A stretch of 64,000 nt of DNA from Atopsyche davidsoni (Eukaryota; Arthropoda; Insecta; Trichoptera; Hydrobiosidae). Made by a program: the position numbers and the translations under genes. Below the pieces are notes generated by a model. That model was given only the letters and a program-made list of their open reading frames with translations, made no database searches and was not told the origin of the DNA. Of the stretch, positions 1 through 12,700 are shown piece after piece; the first letter of the stretch is position 1; each line of letters begins with the position of its first letter. The DNA lies in assembly GCA_022113835.1 (NCBI GenBank), contig JAILWY010000023.1, positions 17,606,001 to 17,670,000 of the forward strand. The letters run 5' to 3'.

Positions 1-1865
1 CGTAAATCTAATTAAAATCGCAGCGTTCGTGTTTATAAGTTTTCTCTCATAAGCAAAGCACGAAAAAAATGATATGCGCTTCTATAAAACGGGGGCAGCA
101 TCTATGTAAGCATGCAAAGTGTGTGCGTTCCCGGGTTATTGACCAACGGTGTACCTGATGGAGTAAGGCTGGCCTGCGTTTTTCATGGGGTTTTTATGTT
201 TTGCGTGATCGCCCTGGCCGGCTCCTGTCACGGAAGCCGCTCATCGAGCATCGCTTCTGCCGACTTGCCGAAGTCAGTCCCGCACTTCCATCCGCGCCGA
301 GGACGCGTCCGTCTTCTTATCTAACGTCTCCTACTTAACAATTTTTTTTAACTGATCGTAAACAGCAATCTTACTTCGTATACTAACCTAAATAACCATT
401 TTTGAAGTAAATAATTCAGTTGGAAAATTTTGAACATGATCCATGAGTTTTAAGTGTGTGCATTATAAACAATTATGATTTGACATGATATATAAATTAA
501 GCAATTAAGTGTGATATAATATTATATTAGTGGTTTAATTCTTGTCCAGTTCAAGTCCAATTCAATATGCGGTTAAGCATCAAATTGTATTTGACTAATG
601 GCCGTTGAGTAACACCTCTATGATTGTTTATTTTTTGATCGGTTGTTTTTGGTGCTACAGTTTTGATTGTCGAGGGTTTTTAGTTTTTGCGTGCAGTTTT
701 GCTGTTTCCTGCTTCCGTCCGATTTATTCCGTGCATTGGCTATTTCCTTTTTTCCGCTCCAATGGAGTATGCTCATTACCAGCGACATTGCGCCGTTAAA
801 AAAAATACATACCGTCACGAATCGTTATATTGAATAATGGTTTTTGATTAATACGTGTTTAGACAATTTCCTTTTGATGTATGATTGACAGAGTTGTTTT
901 TCGACAAGTTTAATTTTTAACGATGCTTCTACCCCTTGCTAAGTATCTAATTCTTAAAACGCAAGACATTGCTAGACCTCTTAATCGATATTTTAACTGA
1001 AACTAACACTATTTTGTCGGGCGTGTTGCGAGTCTCACTGAATCATTATACTCTATAGTTTATGAATTCTCGTGTAATGACAACATTTTGAGTATTATAA
1101 TATTTATATTTTGAGTATTATTATCATTACATTACATTACAGACTATCATTTATTTAATATTCCGTCTCGCCTGATCTGAATCATTCGTGCTCGTTTTTT
1201 CGGAATTCTCCCTTTCCACTGTCGGCATCGGTGATTTTAATATAAGTTTTTCAATCCTATGCGGTGACAGTCTTCGATTTGTAATAAGACTATCGGTTAC
1301 GACTACCTTGTTAATTTGGCTACAATTACCAAAAAATATAAAAACAATTGATTTTTTTAAATACAGATTAATAGATTTTCATATATCATTGAAATAACGT
1401 TTACAGTTTAAGTATTTGCTTACTGTTGGCATTGCCACTATCAAGGAAAAACTAAAAAAAAATCAAACAATCGCAATTCAATTATCAGTTATATACTTTA
1501 TTTAAAAAGACAAATATAAGAAATTGCAACCTGGCTACAGTCGAGAATATTATAATAATATTTACAAAACAAAACACACATACCACCGTCAGTAAAATTT
1601 GTTTTGTTCAACTGTGAACTTTTACAGCATTACATTACTTTTTTCATTCCTCTGTGGCAGATCAGAGCTCGAAGAGTTGGTACGATCTGTGATTTAGTAG
1701 ACAGGATACTTCAACACCCACCGGTGCAATCATCTCATCAATTCGTGGAGTAATTCGATTAACTCTGCGCCTACAACTAGCCAGCAGTTTAATGTATTTA
1801 TGTTACCCATTTGACACTGGACATAGCCAGAAACGTCACTATTAAAACATACAACAATATTATAT
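1..1865. other. Upstream flank, no gene recognised
   Basis: AT-rich sequence with scattered short ORFs on both strands, none with recognisable domains or splice signals. A short GC-rich patch at about 210-310 could be an untranslated exon or promoter but has no support. Confidence 0.5.
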
Positions 1866-2060
1866 TATATGTCATATATTAGATGATATGGTTTCTTGAG
1901 TGTTGAGCTACTTGAAACTTCAGGGATTTCAACTTCAAGTTAAAGTAGCTCAACGCCCAAGAAACCAAACCATATAATAACAACGGCTGCCAAAACCTGC
2001 GAAGATATCTGTCACATATTTTGTGTTTTATGTCATTCATGCTTCGAGTAGCCAAAGTAA
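1866..2060 (-). repeat. Palindromic dispersed repeat, copy 1
   Basis: A long hairpin (arms about 1889-1913 and 1943-1969, around ttgagctact / agtagctcaa) is followed by a segment that reappears inverted at about 3066-3150 (ggttttggcagtcgttgtta). MITE-like; family unknown. Confidence 0.5.
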
Positions 2061-3065
2061 ATTTATTTTGGTGTTCTCCGGCATTTGGCCGCATTTATCT
2101 TTTTCTGCCTAGCATTATTAGAAAGCAAATTATCGCAATAGGACCTCTTAATTTTGCTTTGGGCAAATCGCCTGGGCGTAAGATCTGATAAATATGTTCG
2201 TAGTATACTGAAAATCAAATACTTGCATAATATTCATGTTATATATTCAAAATATAGTCGTAACATTTTAAAATATAATATAGTGAGCATACCACTTAAA
2301 CTGTCGACATTCTCAACTTAAGTTTTTTCCAGTAATTTTTTAGGGTACTACGACCCTAAAATAATAATTAGAAGAGAGACTTGGAGTTTCTGACATCTTT
2401 GACTATCTGAGGGGATGCGGATTTTCAATGTGTTTTTATAATGTGCAGTCTAAACACAAATGTCGATTAAATATTTTGAACAGTATGTGATTTTTTTTTG
2501 TATTTAATTAGTTTAATTCTTATGTGAGCAGATTTACAAATAACTAGATCGTGTGTTTTTGAAATCTATCCTGAAACACATTACTGTGACATATCATTAC
2601 CGTTTCCAATACATACATTATATAAATTTAAATCTTGAAGAAGTGTTACTTTTACTTGCTAATTATATTAACAATAACAAAAAAAAACCATTACAAACAT
2701 ATCTGATTTCGAAAATATACAACACATTGTTTTTTTATCAGCATGGACTAGAAATCAATCTTGAGCTTACAACATCCAAAATTAAATGCAACAATAGGTA
2801 TGTACAAATCTTCTCTCATGTGCCCGGAGCAAATAAAAAAAATACTTATATTTAGCAACGTGTATATCGAAAAGCTTGAAAAAAAAACTTAAATTCACGT
2901 ACGTAATAATATGTAAAGTTCGGCAAAGTAAAGGTCACGTGTACCGAAGAGCGACACGTGTTACGTGAAGCGACGTGCATATCATGCCAAGAACACGTGG
3001 AAATAAATACGCGATTACTTTCATAAAAATGTGATCAGACTTATTTGAAACCAATAATGTTAGTA
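2061..3065. other. No gene recognised
   Basis: AT-rich intergenic sequence. The longest ORF (2553-2855) is Asn/Leu/Ile-rich with oligo-A and oligo-T tracts and no recognisable domain. Confidence 0.5.
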
Positions 3066-3150
3066 ATGTCGCAGGTTTTGGCAGTCGTTGTTATTAGATG
3101 GTTTGGTTTTTTTGGAAGCTTAACTGCTTGACGCTTTCTTTGAAGACGGT
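3066..3150 (+). repeat. Palindromic dispersed repeat, copy 2 (partial)
   Basis: Matches the reverse complement of about 1930-2015, sharing tttggcag.cgttgttatta and atggtttggttt. Only one arm is kept. Confidence 0.5.
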
Positions 3151-3166
3151 CAGAGCACGTAAAGCA

Positions 3167-3751
3167 TAGTTTCCCAAACTATTTTGTCCCGTCGACCCCT
3201 TGTCGAGTTTTCCTATTTTGCGTCGACCCCCTGCCTTGCTAATATTGAATTTTTACAAATTCATCAACTTCAAACATACTTTTGACATCGTATATAGAAC
3301 AACTCACTTTCATAGGGTTTACTGTACAGTGGGTTTAAAAATGAAAAAGTTAAAATACATGTAAAGTTAATTTTACCTTTATTAATTAAAAGCACACAAA
3401 ATGCAAATATAGTAACATTCAGAAAATCAATATTTTTGACAGAGAATACTTGGTAGTATTCCATTTTAATATCTTAAATAGAATAAAATACATTAATTAA
3501 AAACATACAAAATACTTCTACGCTTCAGGGCTTCGATTCGTCACAAAGTACACCGGTACAATCTGTGTTCGGTGCATTATGACATTTACGAAATGTCTAA
3601 ATTTTGGTGATGACCTGCTTAAATGGGATCCACTCTCGTAGACCCCCATTTACAGTTCATGGACCCCCAATTTTATTTTTCGCTATCATCGACCCCTTGC
3701 AGGACGAAATCGACCCCCGGGGGTCGATATTGACCACTTTGGGAACCTCTG
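3167..3751. mobile_element. hAT-type non-autonomous element, copy 1
   Basis: The ends are inverted (tttcccaaact... and ...gggaacctctg) and the subterminal parts repeat cgacccc blocks. The flanks gtaaagca (3159-3166) and gtagagcg (3752-3759) match at 6 of 8 positions, as a decayed hAT 8 bp target duplication would. Ends match the 46165-46858 element closely. The interior includes a fragment of the palindromic MITE family at about 3419-3500. Confidence 0.65.
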
Positions 3752-3854
3752 GTAGAGCGAAACGTCGGCTGACTGAAAACTTCATGCAGTTCGACACCCA
3801 AAAAAAACTTGCTCGTTCAATTGAGCAACACACGCTACGATACAACTGACACCC

Positions 3855-3985
3855 AAAATAAAGAGACGCTACTGGCTAATTGCAAATCGATTGCAAGTTG
3901 TACTGTAGCGTGTGTAGTAGGGTTAAAAAAAAACATCCGAAATAGAGGGACGCTATTGGCTAATTGCAAATCGGTTGCTTTTCTG
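3855..3985. repeat. Degenerate AAGCC-type MITE fragments
   Basis: Two successive partial copies share gacgctaytggctaattgc and agcgtgtgtag with the elements at 19703-19854 and 21087-21137. Confidence 0.45.
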
Positions 3986-4960
3986 ATTTTATGCATATCT
4001 CGCGTGTGAAAATATCTCATGCAATCATGATCATTGCAGTCGAAAAAGAAACCGAGTCACAGATCATGACAATTCTACCAACTCGTGTCAAATTTTGTGA
4101 AACTGTTTTGTAAAACAAACTTGACAATTGTCTCCGTGACGCCTTATCCGATTATCTAAATTATAAAAAAAATGGCCGTCACATTGTTGCAGCCGGTGCT
4201 GGGAATATCAATGGCTGTGATAAAAATAAAATAAAGTGAACGATTCACAAAATAAAAACTGCCGTGTTGTATTATTGTGTTTTCTTTCACAACTTTCATG
4301 GGAGCTCTGTGCGTCTTCTGGAGCGTTTTAGTTCGTCGCAGACCTCCGACGCAGTGGCGTGCGGTCCAAACGATCAATAAAGCATTGCTTGCCTTTAAGT
4401 ATATCTATACGTATAAATTAAGGCATTTTTGTACTAATTTCAATAAAAACATGGTGATGATGTTATATGACATTAATTATAAAATAACTAATTTGCGTGA
4501 GACAATAGGTTCAGTGCATAAAATTGGTTGTCGTGATTTTGGACTCGTCGCTCGCATCTGCTCCAAAGCTATAGCCTACCACTGTAATTTCGTTAATTAA
4601 ACTTTTATACACTGTGATAACCTTCGCATATTAATTTTAGGCTTTACAATATTTTAAGAGTGGCAGGTTTCTTTACTAGAGAAATAAATAATTATGAGCA
4701 TAATTTAGTCATAAATATTATTTATTATTAAGTGTATTTGTTAGTGATACAAAAGTGATATTTTTTTTTATCTTAGTGGAATTCAAAGTAAATATACACT
4801 GTTTGTAAATGAAAGTGTTTATTAAAAACGTAGTTATTTCAAATTATAATAAGAAGTTCACCATGACAAAGTTAATAATGCGGAGTTAATTGGTTAAATT
4901 GCCGATTGAGTAACACTCGACTAAAGCGAGGGACGCTCAAGTTAAGAAGAAATCGTCGCT
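3986..4960. other. No gene recognised
   Basis: AT-rich sequence with short ORFs only. A cagtggcgtgcggtcc segment near 4353 resembles the end of the palindromic element at 14013 but no partner end was found. Confidence 0.4.
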
Positions 4961-5039
4961 GCTTTTGAAAATCATCGTGACGTCATGGACGCGATGGAGA
5001 CCCTCTGATGTAGGAGCGGCTGCTCCCCGAACCCTCGTC

Positions 5040-5165
5040 CTGCTGGCCTGCCTGCTGCTGGCCTATCTGCTACTGGCCTATCTGCTACTGGCCTACCTGT
5101 TACTGGCCTACCTGCTACTGGCCCACCTGCTACTGGCCTACCTGCTGCTGACCTGTCTGCTGCTT
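5040..5165. repeat. 15 bp minisatellite
   Basis: About eight imperfect copies of ctgctactggcctac. Reads as LLLAY repeats on plus and GRPVA-type repeats on minus, so ORFs across it are repeat artefacts. Confidence 0.75.
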
Positions 5166-5242
5166 GGGTGCTCCAGCGGCCTGCACCGTATCCTGCCCAA
5201 ACGTGCGAACCTTTCCCGACCCGCGAGATCCCTCGCGAAGCG

Positions 5243-5447
5243 CAGTGGCGCACCTAGAGCGTTTCCCCCCTGGAGCGGTCTTTTATTTACCAATCAAAAT
5301 CAGCACGCATTTGTGTCAAACTGCACACTTATTTTAATCATTACATCTGTCCATTGCAACACAAATTTATATATTATATATTTTTTTTAAAATATGTGTC
5401 ACCCGAGACTAACCGCCCTCACCGCTAACCCCCTGGGTACGCCACTG
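5243..5447. mobile_element. MITE with cagtggcg terminal repeats
   Basis: Left end cagtggcgcacctag and right end ctgggtacgccactg are inverted repeats over about 15 bp, enclosing 205 bp. No convincing target duplication, so the superfamily is open. Confidence 0.5.
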
Positions 5448-6490
5448 ACAAACCGCATAACACACCACCAAGCCTGCTACTCGATTAGCGAGTGTTTCTT
5501 CCTGAAACATACCACTAGTTTTAAAAAGCGTTCTTGAAGCTGTCCGTGATGTATGTGTAGTACTTCTGCAGCCACTTTCAGGAAACGCGCAGAGAAAAAA
5601 ACAACCACAACGAAACCTCCGAAAACCCTAAAAAAACGACCATGAATGCTTGAAACACGTATAACTTATTTACAAATCTCTGGTGTTTATAGATTTTAAA
5701 TAAATATATCGGATGCTAAATCAATACGCCATTGTGTCATCTCGATGCGCTTCGTCTGCAATGTTTCAGTTTTAAGCGCGACTGGCACATCGAAAACCTT
5801 TTCAATTGTATTGCTGAAATAATTTAAAAGAGCTTGTGAAAAATCCAATAAAAAGTGGCATCGCCTGTGCAGTGGCGGAGTGTGATTATGGTGTAACCAA
5901 CCGGCCTAGTAATCATCCACCAAAATCCGTACGGTTTTCCGCTCGGTCGGGCGTTTCTGACCCACTCTGTTGTTTCAGTTTGTGCCGGTCTATAAGATCA
6001 CATAATGATACTACACACTGCACGTTGCATCATAGCTTGATAGATTGTTCGTACTGTAATTAACAGTTTTTTTGTACAAATGTAATGGAAAACACTCATC
6101 GACAAGATTAACTAGTAATAGGTCATTCATGTACCACGTAGCGTAACTCTTAGATGTCCCAACATATCTTAAATTAATTATTTTTTTGGTGATGTAGTGT
6201 TGAATAAATAAATATAAAAATACACCAAAGCTTCACGCATGCGAACCGTATATGAATTTAGTTCATTGAATTTAATATAACTATGTACTAACATATTTAC
6301 GTTTTCTTTAGTATTAGTAAAAGGTATATATCCCAAGGATTTTTTTTGTTGTATTCATTTGGAAATATAAATTTAAGTTTTCCTTTATTTCGGACATAGT
6401 AATATTATTTTATTTGTGTGATATCCACCCAATGAAGCACGGGTACAAAATTGATCAACACTTAGCCTTGGGTATTGCCGTACTACCCTG
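5448..6490. other. No gene recognised upstream of nuf exon 1
   Basis: AT-rich, with another lone cagtggcgg end near 5870. No promoter or exon could be assigned, although an untranslated nuf exon must lie upstream of 6629. Confidence 0.4.
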
Positions 6491-6500
6491 CCACTTACTC

Positions 6501-6545
6501 GAGTTCGAGTAGTTTGAGTAGTTTGAGTAGTATGAGTAGTTCGAG
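6501..6545. repeat. 9 bp tandem repeat gagtagttt
   Basis: About five imperfect units lie roughly 85 bp before nuf exon 1. It accounts for the Ser/Tyr/Asn-repeat ORFs on the minus strand. Confidence 0.65.
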
Positions 6546-6628
6546 TGACTTTGACGAGCATTGCGATGCCTTGGAGCCCGGCACGTCTTCGAGGACTGTT
6601 TGACTGACCTCTGCTCTTGTTGTTCCAG

Positions 6629-6720
6629 CCTCGCGGTGCAGCCCGCCTGCCATGATGGCGCCCAGCGTGTTCCAGAGACCCAAGTCCCCGCGCCAGTCGC
6701 CCCTCTCCCACAAGCTGCAG
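6629..6720 (+). CDS. nuf: nuf exon 1 (isoform A), 5'UTR end plus start codon
   Basis: The exon follows a pyrimidine-rich acceptor ending at 6628 and closes before a gtaatc donor at 6721. Coding starts at 6652 (tandem ATG) and gives 23 codons, basic and Ser/Pro-rich, ending in HKLQ in phase 0. The 23 bases before the ATG have no in-frame stop, so a longer N-terminus from an upstream exon cannot be excluded. Confidence 0.6.
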
Positions 6721-9700
6721 GTAATCTCATACGCTGTTTTCCTGAAACCATTCAATGTCAAGACAAAACATGTTACAGTAATATCCCGCTTTACGCGAGA
6801 GATACGTTCCGGAAAAAATCGCGTTAAGTGAAATTCGTGTATATCGGGGTTTACGATTAAACATACATACATAGTCAAAACTTAATACAAAAAAATACGA
6901 ATCATTTGAATCAATCACTTTAATTCTAAGAACACTTAATGCAGTATTACATATTATTTTTACTAAAAAACACATCTATTGTCTTTTGGGTAGCGTTTTT
7001 TTACGTTCTTGTAAAATACGTTCATAACACCCAACGCTGTTTTTAATTGGCTACATTATGTTCACACATTCTTAAAATAAGAAATTCAAGTAATGCGAGG
7101 CATTTTAACGCGAAATTTGAAATTCGCGCTATAGTGAAACCGCGCATAACGGGGTCGCGTAAAGCGGGGTATTACTGCATTTGTAATTTGTGATTTTTTC
7201 ACACGTTTCATTTTATCGCTGACCGGTTTTCGCCAACCTTTCCCGTTGGCGTTATCAAATATTGATAATGCCAACGGGAAATATTGACGAAACCGGTCAC
7301 CGATAAAATCAAACAAGTCGAACAATAACAAAAGTATTTTCTTTAAAATATTTTTTTAAAAAATCAACCAGGTACTCTCTGTCAAAAATATTGAAGATAT
7401 AGCAATTATATAAACTTCGCTGATTAATCAACTTCAATATAAGTAATCAATATTTTTGACAGATAGTACTTGGTGGAATTCCATTTTAATATTTTAAATA
7501 AAATACTCTTAGAAAAATCACTGAAGTATTTTATTTAAAATGTTAACTTTATTATCTTTACATGTATACTGTTGTTTTTTTAAATTACTTCAATAAATAA
7601 GAATAATAATACATTAGCGCTGCGGAAAGCATTGTAAATAAAATTCGCAATTGTGTACGATGTTAGTGTAACGGACGGCCCACAGATGGCGTTGCGCGCT
7701 AGTTATTCGCAACGGATTTATTATAAAGTGCTCCACACACGGAGCAACAACAACCTCCATCATCAGACCGTACATGATGTACGCCGAATCTGTCTGGTCA
7801 AACTCTTGCCTCTGCCTCATCCTAGGTGCCTACTATCGCACCTCGACCAGCACCCTCTGTGCCCAGACCAAAATCCCACTGATCGTAACCCAGACGCTTC
7901 ACGTCACCGAAAGGCTATACCAGTGGGATCCCAGCTCAAAGGGATCGGAGACGACACCCCAGACTCACTGCCTGTCCACTACAGACATAAAATCCCCCAC
8001 CACATCCTACTCTGTGAATATATAACAGTCTCCGAATGCTCCCGGGGCACCCTATACAAGAAGGAACGCCAAGTTGTCAAAAAACATACCCAGGAATGAT
8101 CATTGCATCCTCCTGTCCTACCTGTTATTGTTATAAACTTTTATCCTTGTTATTTAGTTCGTAGATATTTATTACATTTAAACACATGCAAATAAAGGGT
8201 TTTCCCCACTCATTTTCCCTAACACATGCTACCATATAAGCCACACATTTCAAGCCCCGAAACTTGCGCGCAGGACGGGGATAGTCACGCACCACATCTC
8301 AACCAACTGTAATACAAATTAAACAATTTTTTTTTGGAGCAACAAATTGCCAGTGAATATCGGCGAAATCTCACAAAAACCACTGGTTATGGCTACACCA
8401 TTGTTCAATTAGTTGAACGACAGGGCAATTTGTTGCTCCGTGTGTGGAGCGCTTTACCTGCGCCGGGCCTGGCTTGAGGCTCCGCGCACCTCACCTGTCC
8501 CCGTGCGTGATGGCACACTGTGCGCTATGGACTTGTCGGCCACAATAGGCATTGTAATACTCATTTCAGTACGTTATTATCATTTTTTTAAATCTAGGAT
8601 TATTTACTGTCCGGATTCTCCATAGCAGTACAAATCGACTAAACTAAAGTGAAAATTTCAGCGTAGAATATATTTGTGCATGTCCAAAACTGATGGATGC
8701 AACCTTTCGACAATTTCCTTCAAAAGTAACTAGTTGCGTGCGTGCATGTAACAGCTTTAATGATTTGGTTTCTCGGGTGATTTTGAAAATTACCGAAGAC
8801 GACCCGACCACGGGAACCTGCGTTTATTTGTGCTGATGGTTTTTCCTCTTCCAGAAGCCCCGCTTCATCGTGTCCGGGCTGGAGGGAGCGGCTGGGGGCG
8901 CGGGTGGGGCAGGGGGCTCTGGCAGCGACGGCAGCAAGAGCCGCGGCTCCTCCCCCTCCGACCCCGAGAGCTTCGAGTGCTTCGGAGAGGGCGCCGACCG
9001 AGACCTGGACGTCCCCAACGGGTAAGCGAAAGAAGCAGACACACTTTTTGGGTGATTTTACAGTTTCTCGGGTGTCAAGTTGCTCGGTGTTTTCTGTCTT
9101 TGGACCGTCTTCGGGATCTTCGAAATCCCCGAAGACGGTTTCAGAAAAAACCAAAACCTACGAGCGCACACTTTTTCCCATCAGCGCATCATATCATCAG
9201 AATAGAGAAGAGATCAAACATTCGTTTTATCAAGCAGTTCATTAAGCGCGACAATACCATCATATTGTCGCTCCCTCCGATTGTCCCGTGCCGAGGCAAT
9301 CTCTCAGGCAATTTTCATAATTAAGCAGAGACAATAGATCACATCAAATCTAGCTTGCGCTTTCGATAGAGCGGTGGTTTCATTTTAATCATATTTTTTT
9401 AAATCATATTCCCACACTGACAACCTTATCTAATAAATTTCACTGATGGTTGAACAAAATTCTCAACCAAAGAAATGTGCTACTTGAATATGCAAGCGTT
9501 GGCAAACGCGATGAACTCTGCGAAAATATCTATCGTTTCACAAACCATTGTCGGTATGTTTACTGTGCATGAAACAAAATGTACAAAGAACTGAACGATC
9601 TTAGTTTTCTTCGGGTCTTCGAATTCCATCCTCACGATAGAATGTGTTTTTTTTTTTTTTTTTTAAAGAAATCACAATTTTTATACAGTGTAACTTCGGT

Positions 9701-12700
9701 TTATAATTTAACAAAACAATTATTTCCTTCATTGGACGCTGTCAATGATTAAACACTATTAGACTCAGTCAGAGCCCACTTATTTTATAAGACCGAAAAC
9801 GCCTTTGTTTGTTTATCACGACGTCGGCCTCGAATCGGCTCTCCCGTATCCGGATTGACATTCCGCCGAACTTCTACAACTTCCCGCGACTGTCGGCCCC
9901 GAAACGTCGGGCAGACGTCATCATGCATTCCAGGTACTTCTTAAAATTAAATACGGTACCTCAATCTATGTAGACCGTGGATTCTCAAAGTGGTCTCCAT
10001 CGGGGTCCAACTCAGAGAAAAAGAAGGGGTGCGGGAGGTGCAAACGAAGTTCCACGAGAGAGAATCCCGAATTGACACTAAAATTTAGGTCTCAGGCGTT
10101 CTTTAAATGTCATAATGCTTCTAATGACGATTGCACCTATAAATTTGAATAATAATTGCTTACGCATTAAGTATTTATTCTTCTTCATTAAGTACCTCTC
10201 CTCAGAGGAGGTTGGCGACCATCTCTCTGAGCATATACTCATGCTGGGCCAATGTTCATGGTTTTATGGGGAAAATAGTGAAGCCGGTCCCCGGATCCTT
10301 CTACACCGTAGTTTTATATTGGAAGGAAAAGATTGCGTATTACTGCTGCCCAATAGCATTATTATATAATCATTTCCTTGCAATGCTCTGGCGTTTAGAT
10401 CTGATACTCATTCTACAGAAACAATAGCAGGAGCACTACCGATCCTTTTTTTTTTTTTTTTTTTTTTATATATATGTTTGGTACCTTGCTTGTTATATAC
10501 AAGGTATTTCGTCACAATTTGGGGAAACTTTCCAAACTAGTCAATCGAAATTGTGCTATATATGGGAGTGACTGATGCTACACCCCCTGGTTTATCTTTT
10601 TTATGGTTCCGATAACATGCTTCAAGAAGCCATCCAGTGACTTCATCAACTGTGGGTGTCTCGCCACTGACTTCAGGTCATCCAGGCACAGACCTTCCTG
10701 TCGGCATTGGCTCTCCAGTTGGTGTCTCTGAAGACCAAATATGGGGCATGAACCCACAAGGTGGATCACTGTTTGTGGTGTCAAATCATCACAAGGGCAT
10801 GTGTCGTCGCTCGTCAAGTGGAACCTGCGGAGATAACTTCTCATCGCTCCATGACCCGTTAAGAGCTGGGTTGATTCAAAGCTAATTCCGCAGGTATTCC
10901 TGTATACAGCGGCGTCCGTTACAGAAGCAAAGAACATCTTTGTTACGTTTCCTTGCGGAGAGCTTGTGTACCTTTCGTTCCATGTGTCCATTGTAGTTTT
11001 CCTCTGGAGATTTTTTGCGAAACTCAGAGGAAAGTCGGAAAATACATAAGTCATTTTCTTTTTGGTGGCTTCTTTAGCCTTTTCGTCAGCTCTCTCGTTG
11101 CCAACAAGACCTACGTGAGCTCTCACCCAGCCTATCTCGATGTTAACATCACTTGCTTGGATTTCTCTTAGCTTTTTCTGGATGTTTACAATTAGAGGGT
11201 TGGTTGATTGTTTGGATATACTGTCTACCCCCGAGCGACAATCAGTGAGTATTTTCACTGACTGCCACCTACCAGATGGTTTTAGTAATATCCAGCGAAG
11301 AGCCTCGTTAATAGCACCGATCCTTTACACACGCTCAGGGTACAATATGGCAGCCATGCACAAGCACTAGAAAAGAGAGCGGGGACGATCATTATTTATA
11401 AATCAATCTAAATATGTCACTCCAGCCATTTTTCTATATCGACGAAATGGAAGCTCGCACTTTACCAGCAGAACGTGACTCGATAATGCCGGACACGTTT
11501 TAGGCCCAACGCAATACTTGAAGATTCGTGACAGAGCGTCTTACCTGGACGGAAATAACGGAGCTTCTAAATACCGCGCCTAAGTCTGCTAAACTCGCAT
11601 GCATAAATTAACTACACAATTTTTCATTTTTGCTCGATAGCTCCGGGAATTCGGCGTCGTTTTGCAAGCCAGAGAAGGCTGAATATATCGATCGGTTATT
11701 TTTACCACTTGTTGTGATTTTCCGAGATCGGTAGTAGAACTCTCCGCGGTGACGTGTTTGCGGACAGACGAGGCGAATAATTGGAATGGCGGCCAGTCGC
11801 CACAATGGGCCGAGGGGATCATCATTAGAGAACTAGGGAACGGGGAACAACACGGCGAACTTTTTCGTGTCAGATGTGCTTCACCCTGCTGGAATTCCTC
11901 GACCGCATAGAATAGATTTAGTATCTGTGGATTCGTCCGCATGGCATGGAATTCTATTGGAAAGCTCCGACAGTTACTTGCGCCGCCTCGGGCCCTATAA
12001 TTTTACCACACAATACCGAAACAAATTACTCTGATTCCTCCGCATCATCCGCCGTGTGTGCTCGCACAGGTGCGATCAAAGCTTATAAAAAAAACAAAGT
12101 ATGAATAACTTAACTACGATTACCCGGTACGTTTGTGTCCCATTAATATCAAGGTTATAAAAATGTGAGAGAAATCTTCCTGTCGGCATGGATAAATACT
12201 CCCTATTAAAATCGATGGCTAGGCTTAGCGACGCTACTTTGAAAAGGTGAAAAACTAAAAATTAATCTCTCAAATCAATATAATAAACAGAACTAATAAA
12301 TTATGATGTTCAACTAATTTGATTTGTATGTATCTAATATTGATCGTTTTAACTGTCTTCTAGCGAAGTTCTACCTTAATGGCTTGCGAGACAGTGAAAA
12401 CTATTTTGCCATTCAATAACATCATCAAACTCGCCAGAATTTTGGCTAAGCCGTTAAATGGTGAAAGAGCGCTTCCTGTGGCAAGAAAATATATTCAGTA
12501 ATCATTTTAATCGCTTGGTTTATTTTGATCTATTAAATGCATTGCAACTGTGTGACTGAAAATTGAGACATTTTCAATGTAATTTTATCATATAATATTA
12601 ATAGTTATTTGTTTTCCTCGCTATTGCCTTGAAATTACGCAAAGTTTATATTTTATAAAGCCGTCTACACACGCAGCGACACAACTTACAACCGATTTGC

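Larger units (their letters stand above)
10180..11375. repeat. Dispersed repeat R, copy 1, split by a non-LTR insertion
   Basis: 10180-10445 and 11316-11375 together match copies at 36045-36215 and 39510-39900 (cctctcctcagaggagg, gtattactgctgcccaatag, gccatgcacaagca). The middle is a later retrotransposon insertion. The nature of R is unknown. Confidence 0.6.

Noticed and set aside
2553..2855. 100-codon plus-strand ORF
   Set aside because: Low-complexity Asn/Leu/Ile composition in AT-rich DNA, no domain and no splice or promoter context.
4965..5390. 141-codon ORF with LLLAY repeats resembling membrane segments
   Set aside because: The hydrophobic pattern comes from a 15 bp DNA tandem repeat, and the ORF runs into a MITE; no homology or gene context.
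7653..8099. 148-codon ORF considered as a retrotransposon C-terminus
   Set aside because: The ILLCEY stretch hints at a post-RT cysteine motif, but no RNase H or RT motif is present. It overlaps the left TIR of the 733 bp element, so no assignment was made.
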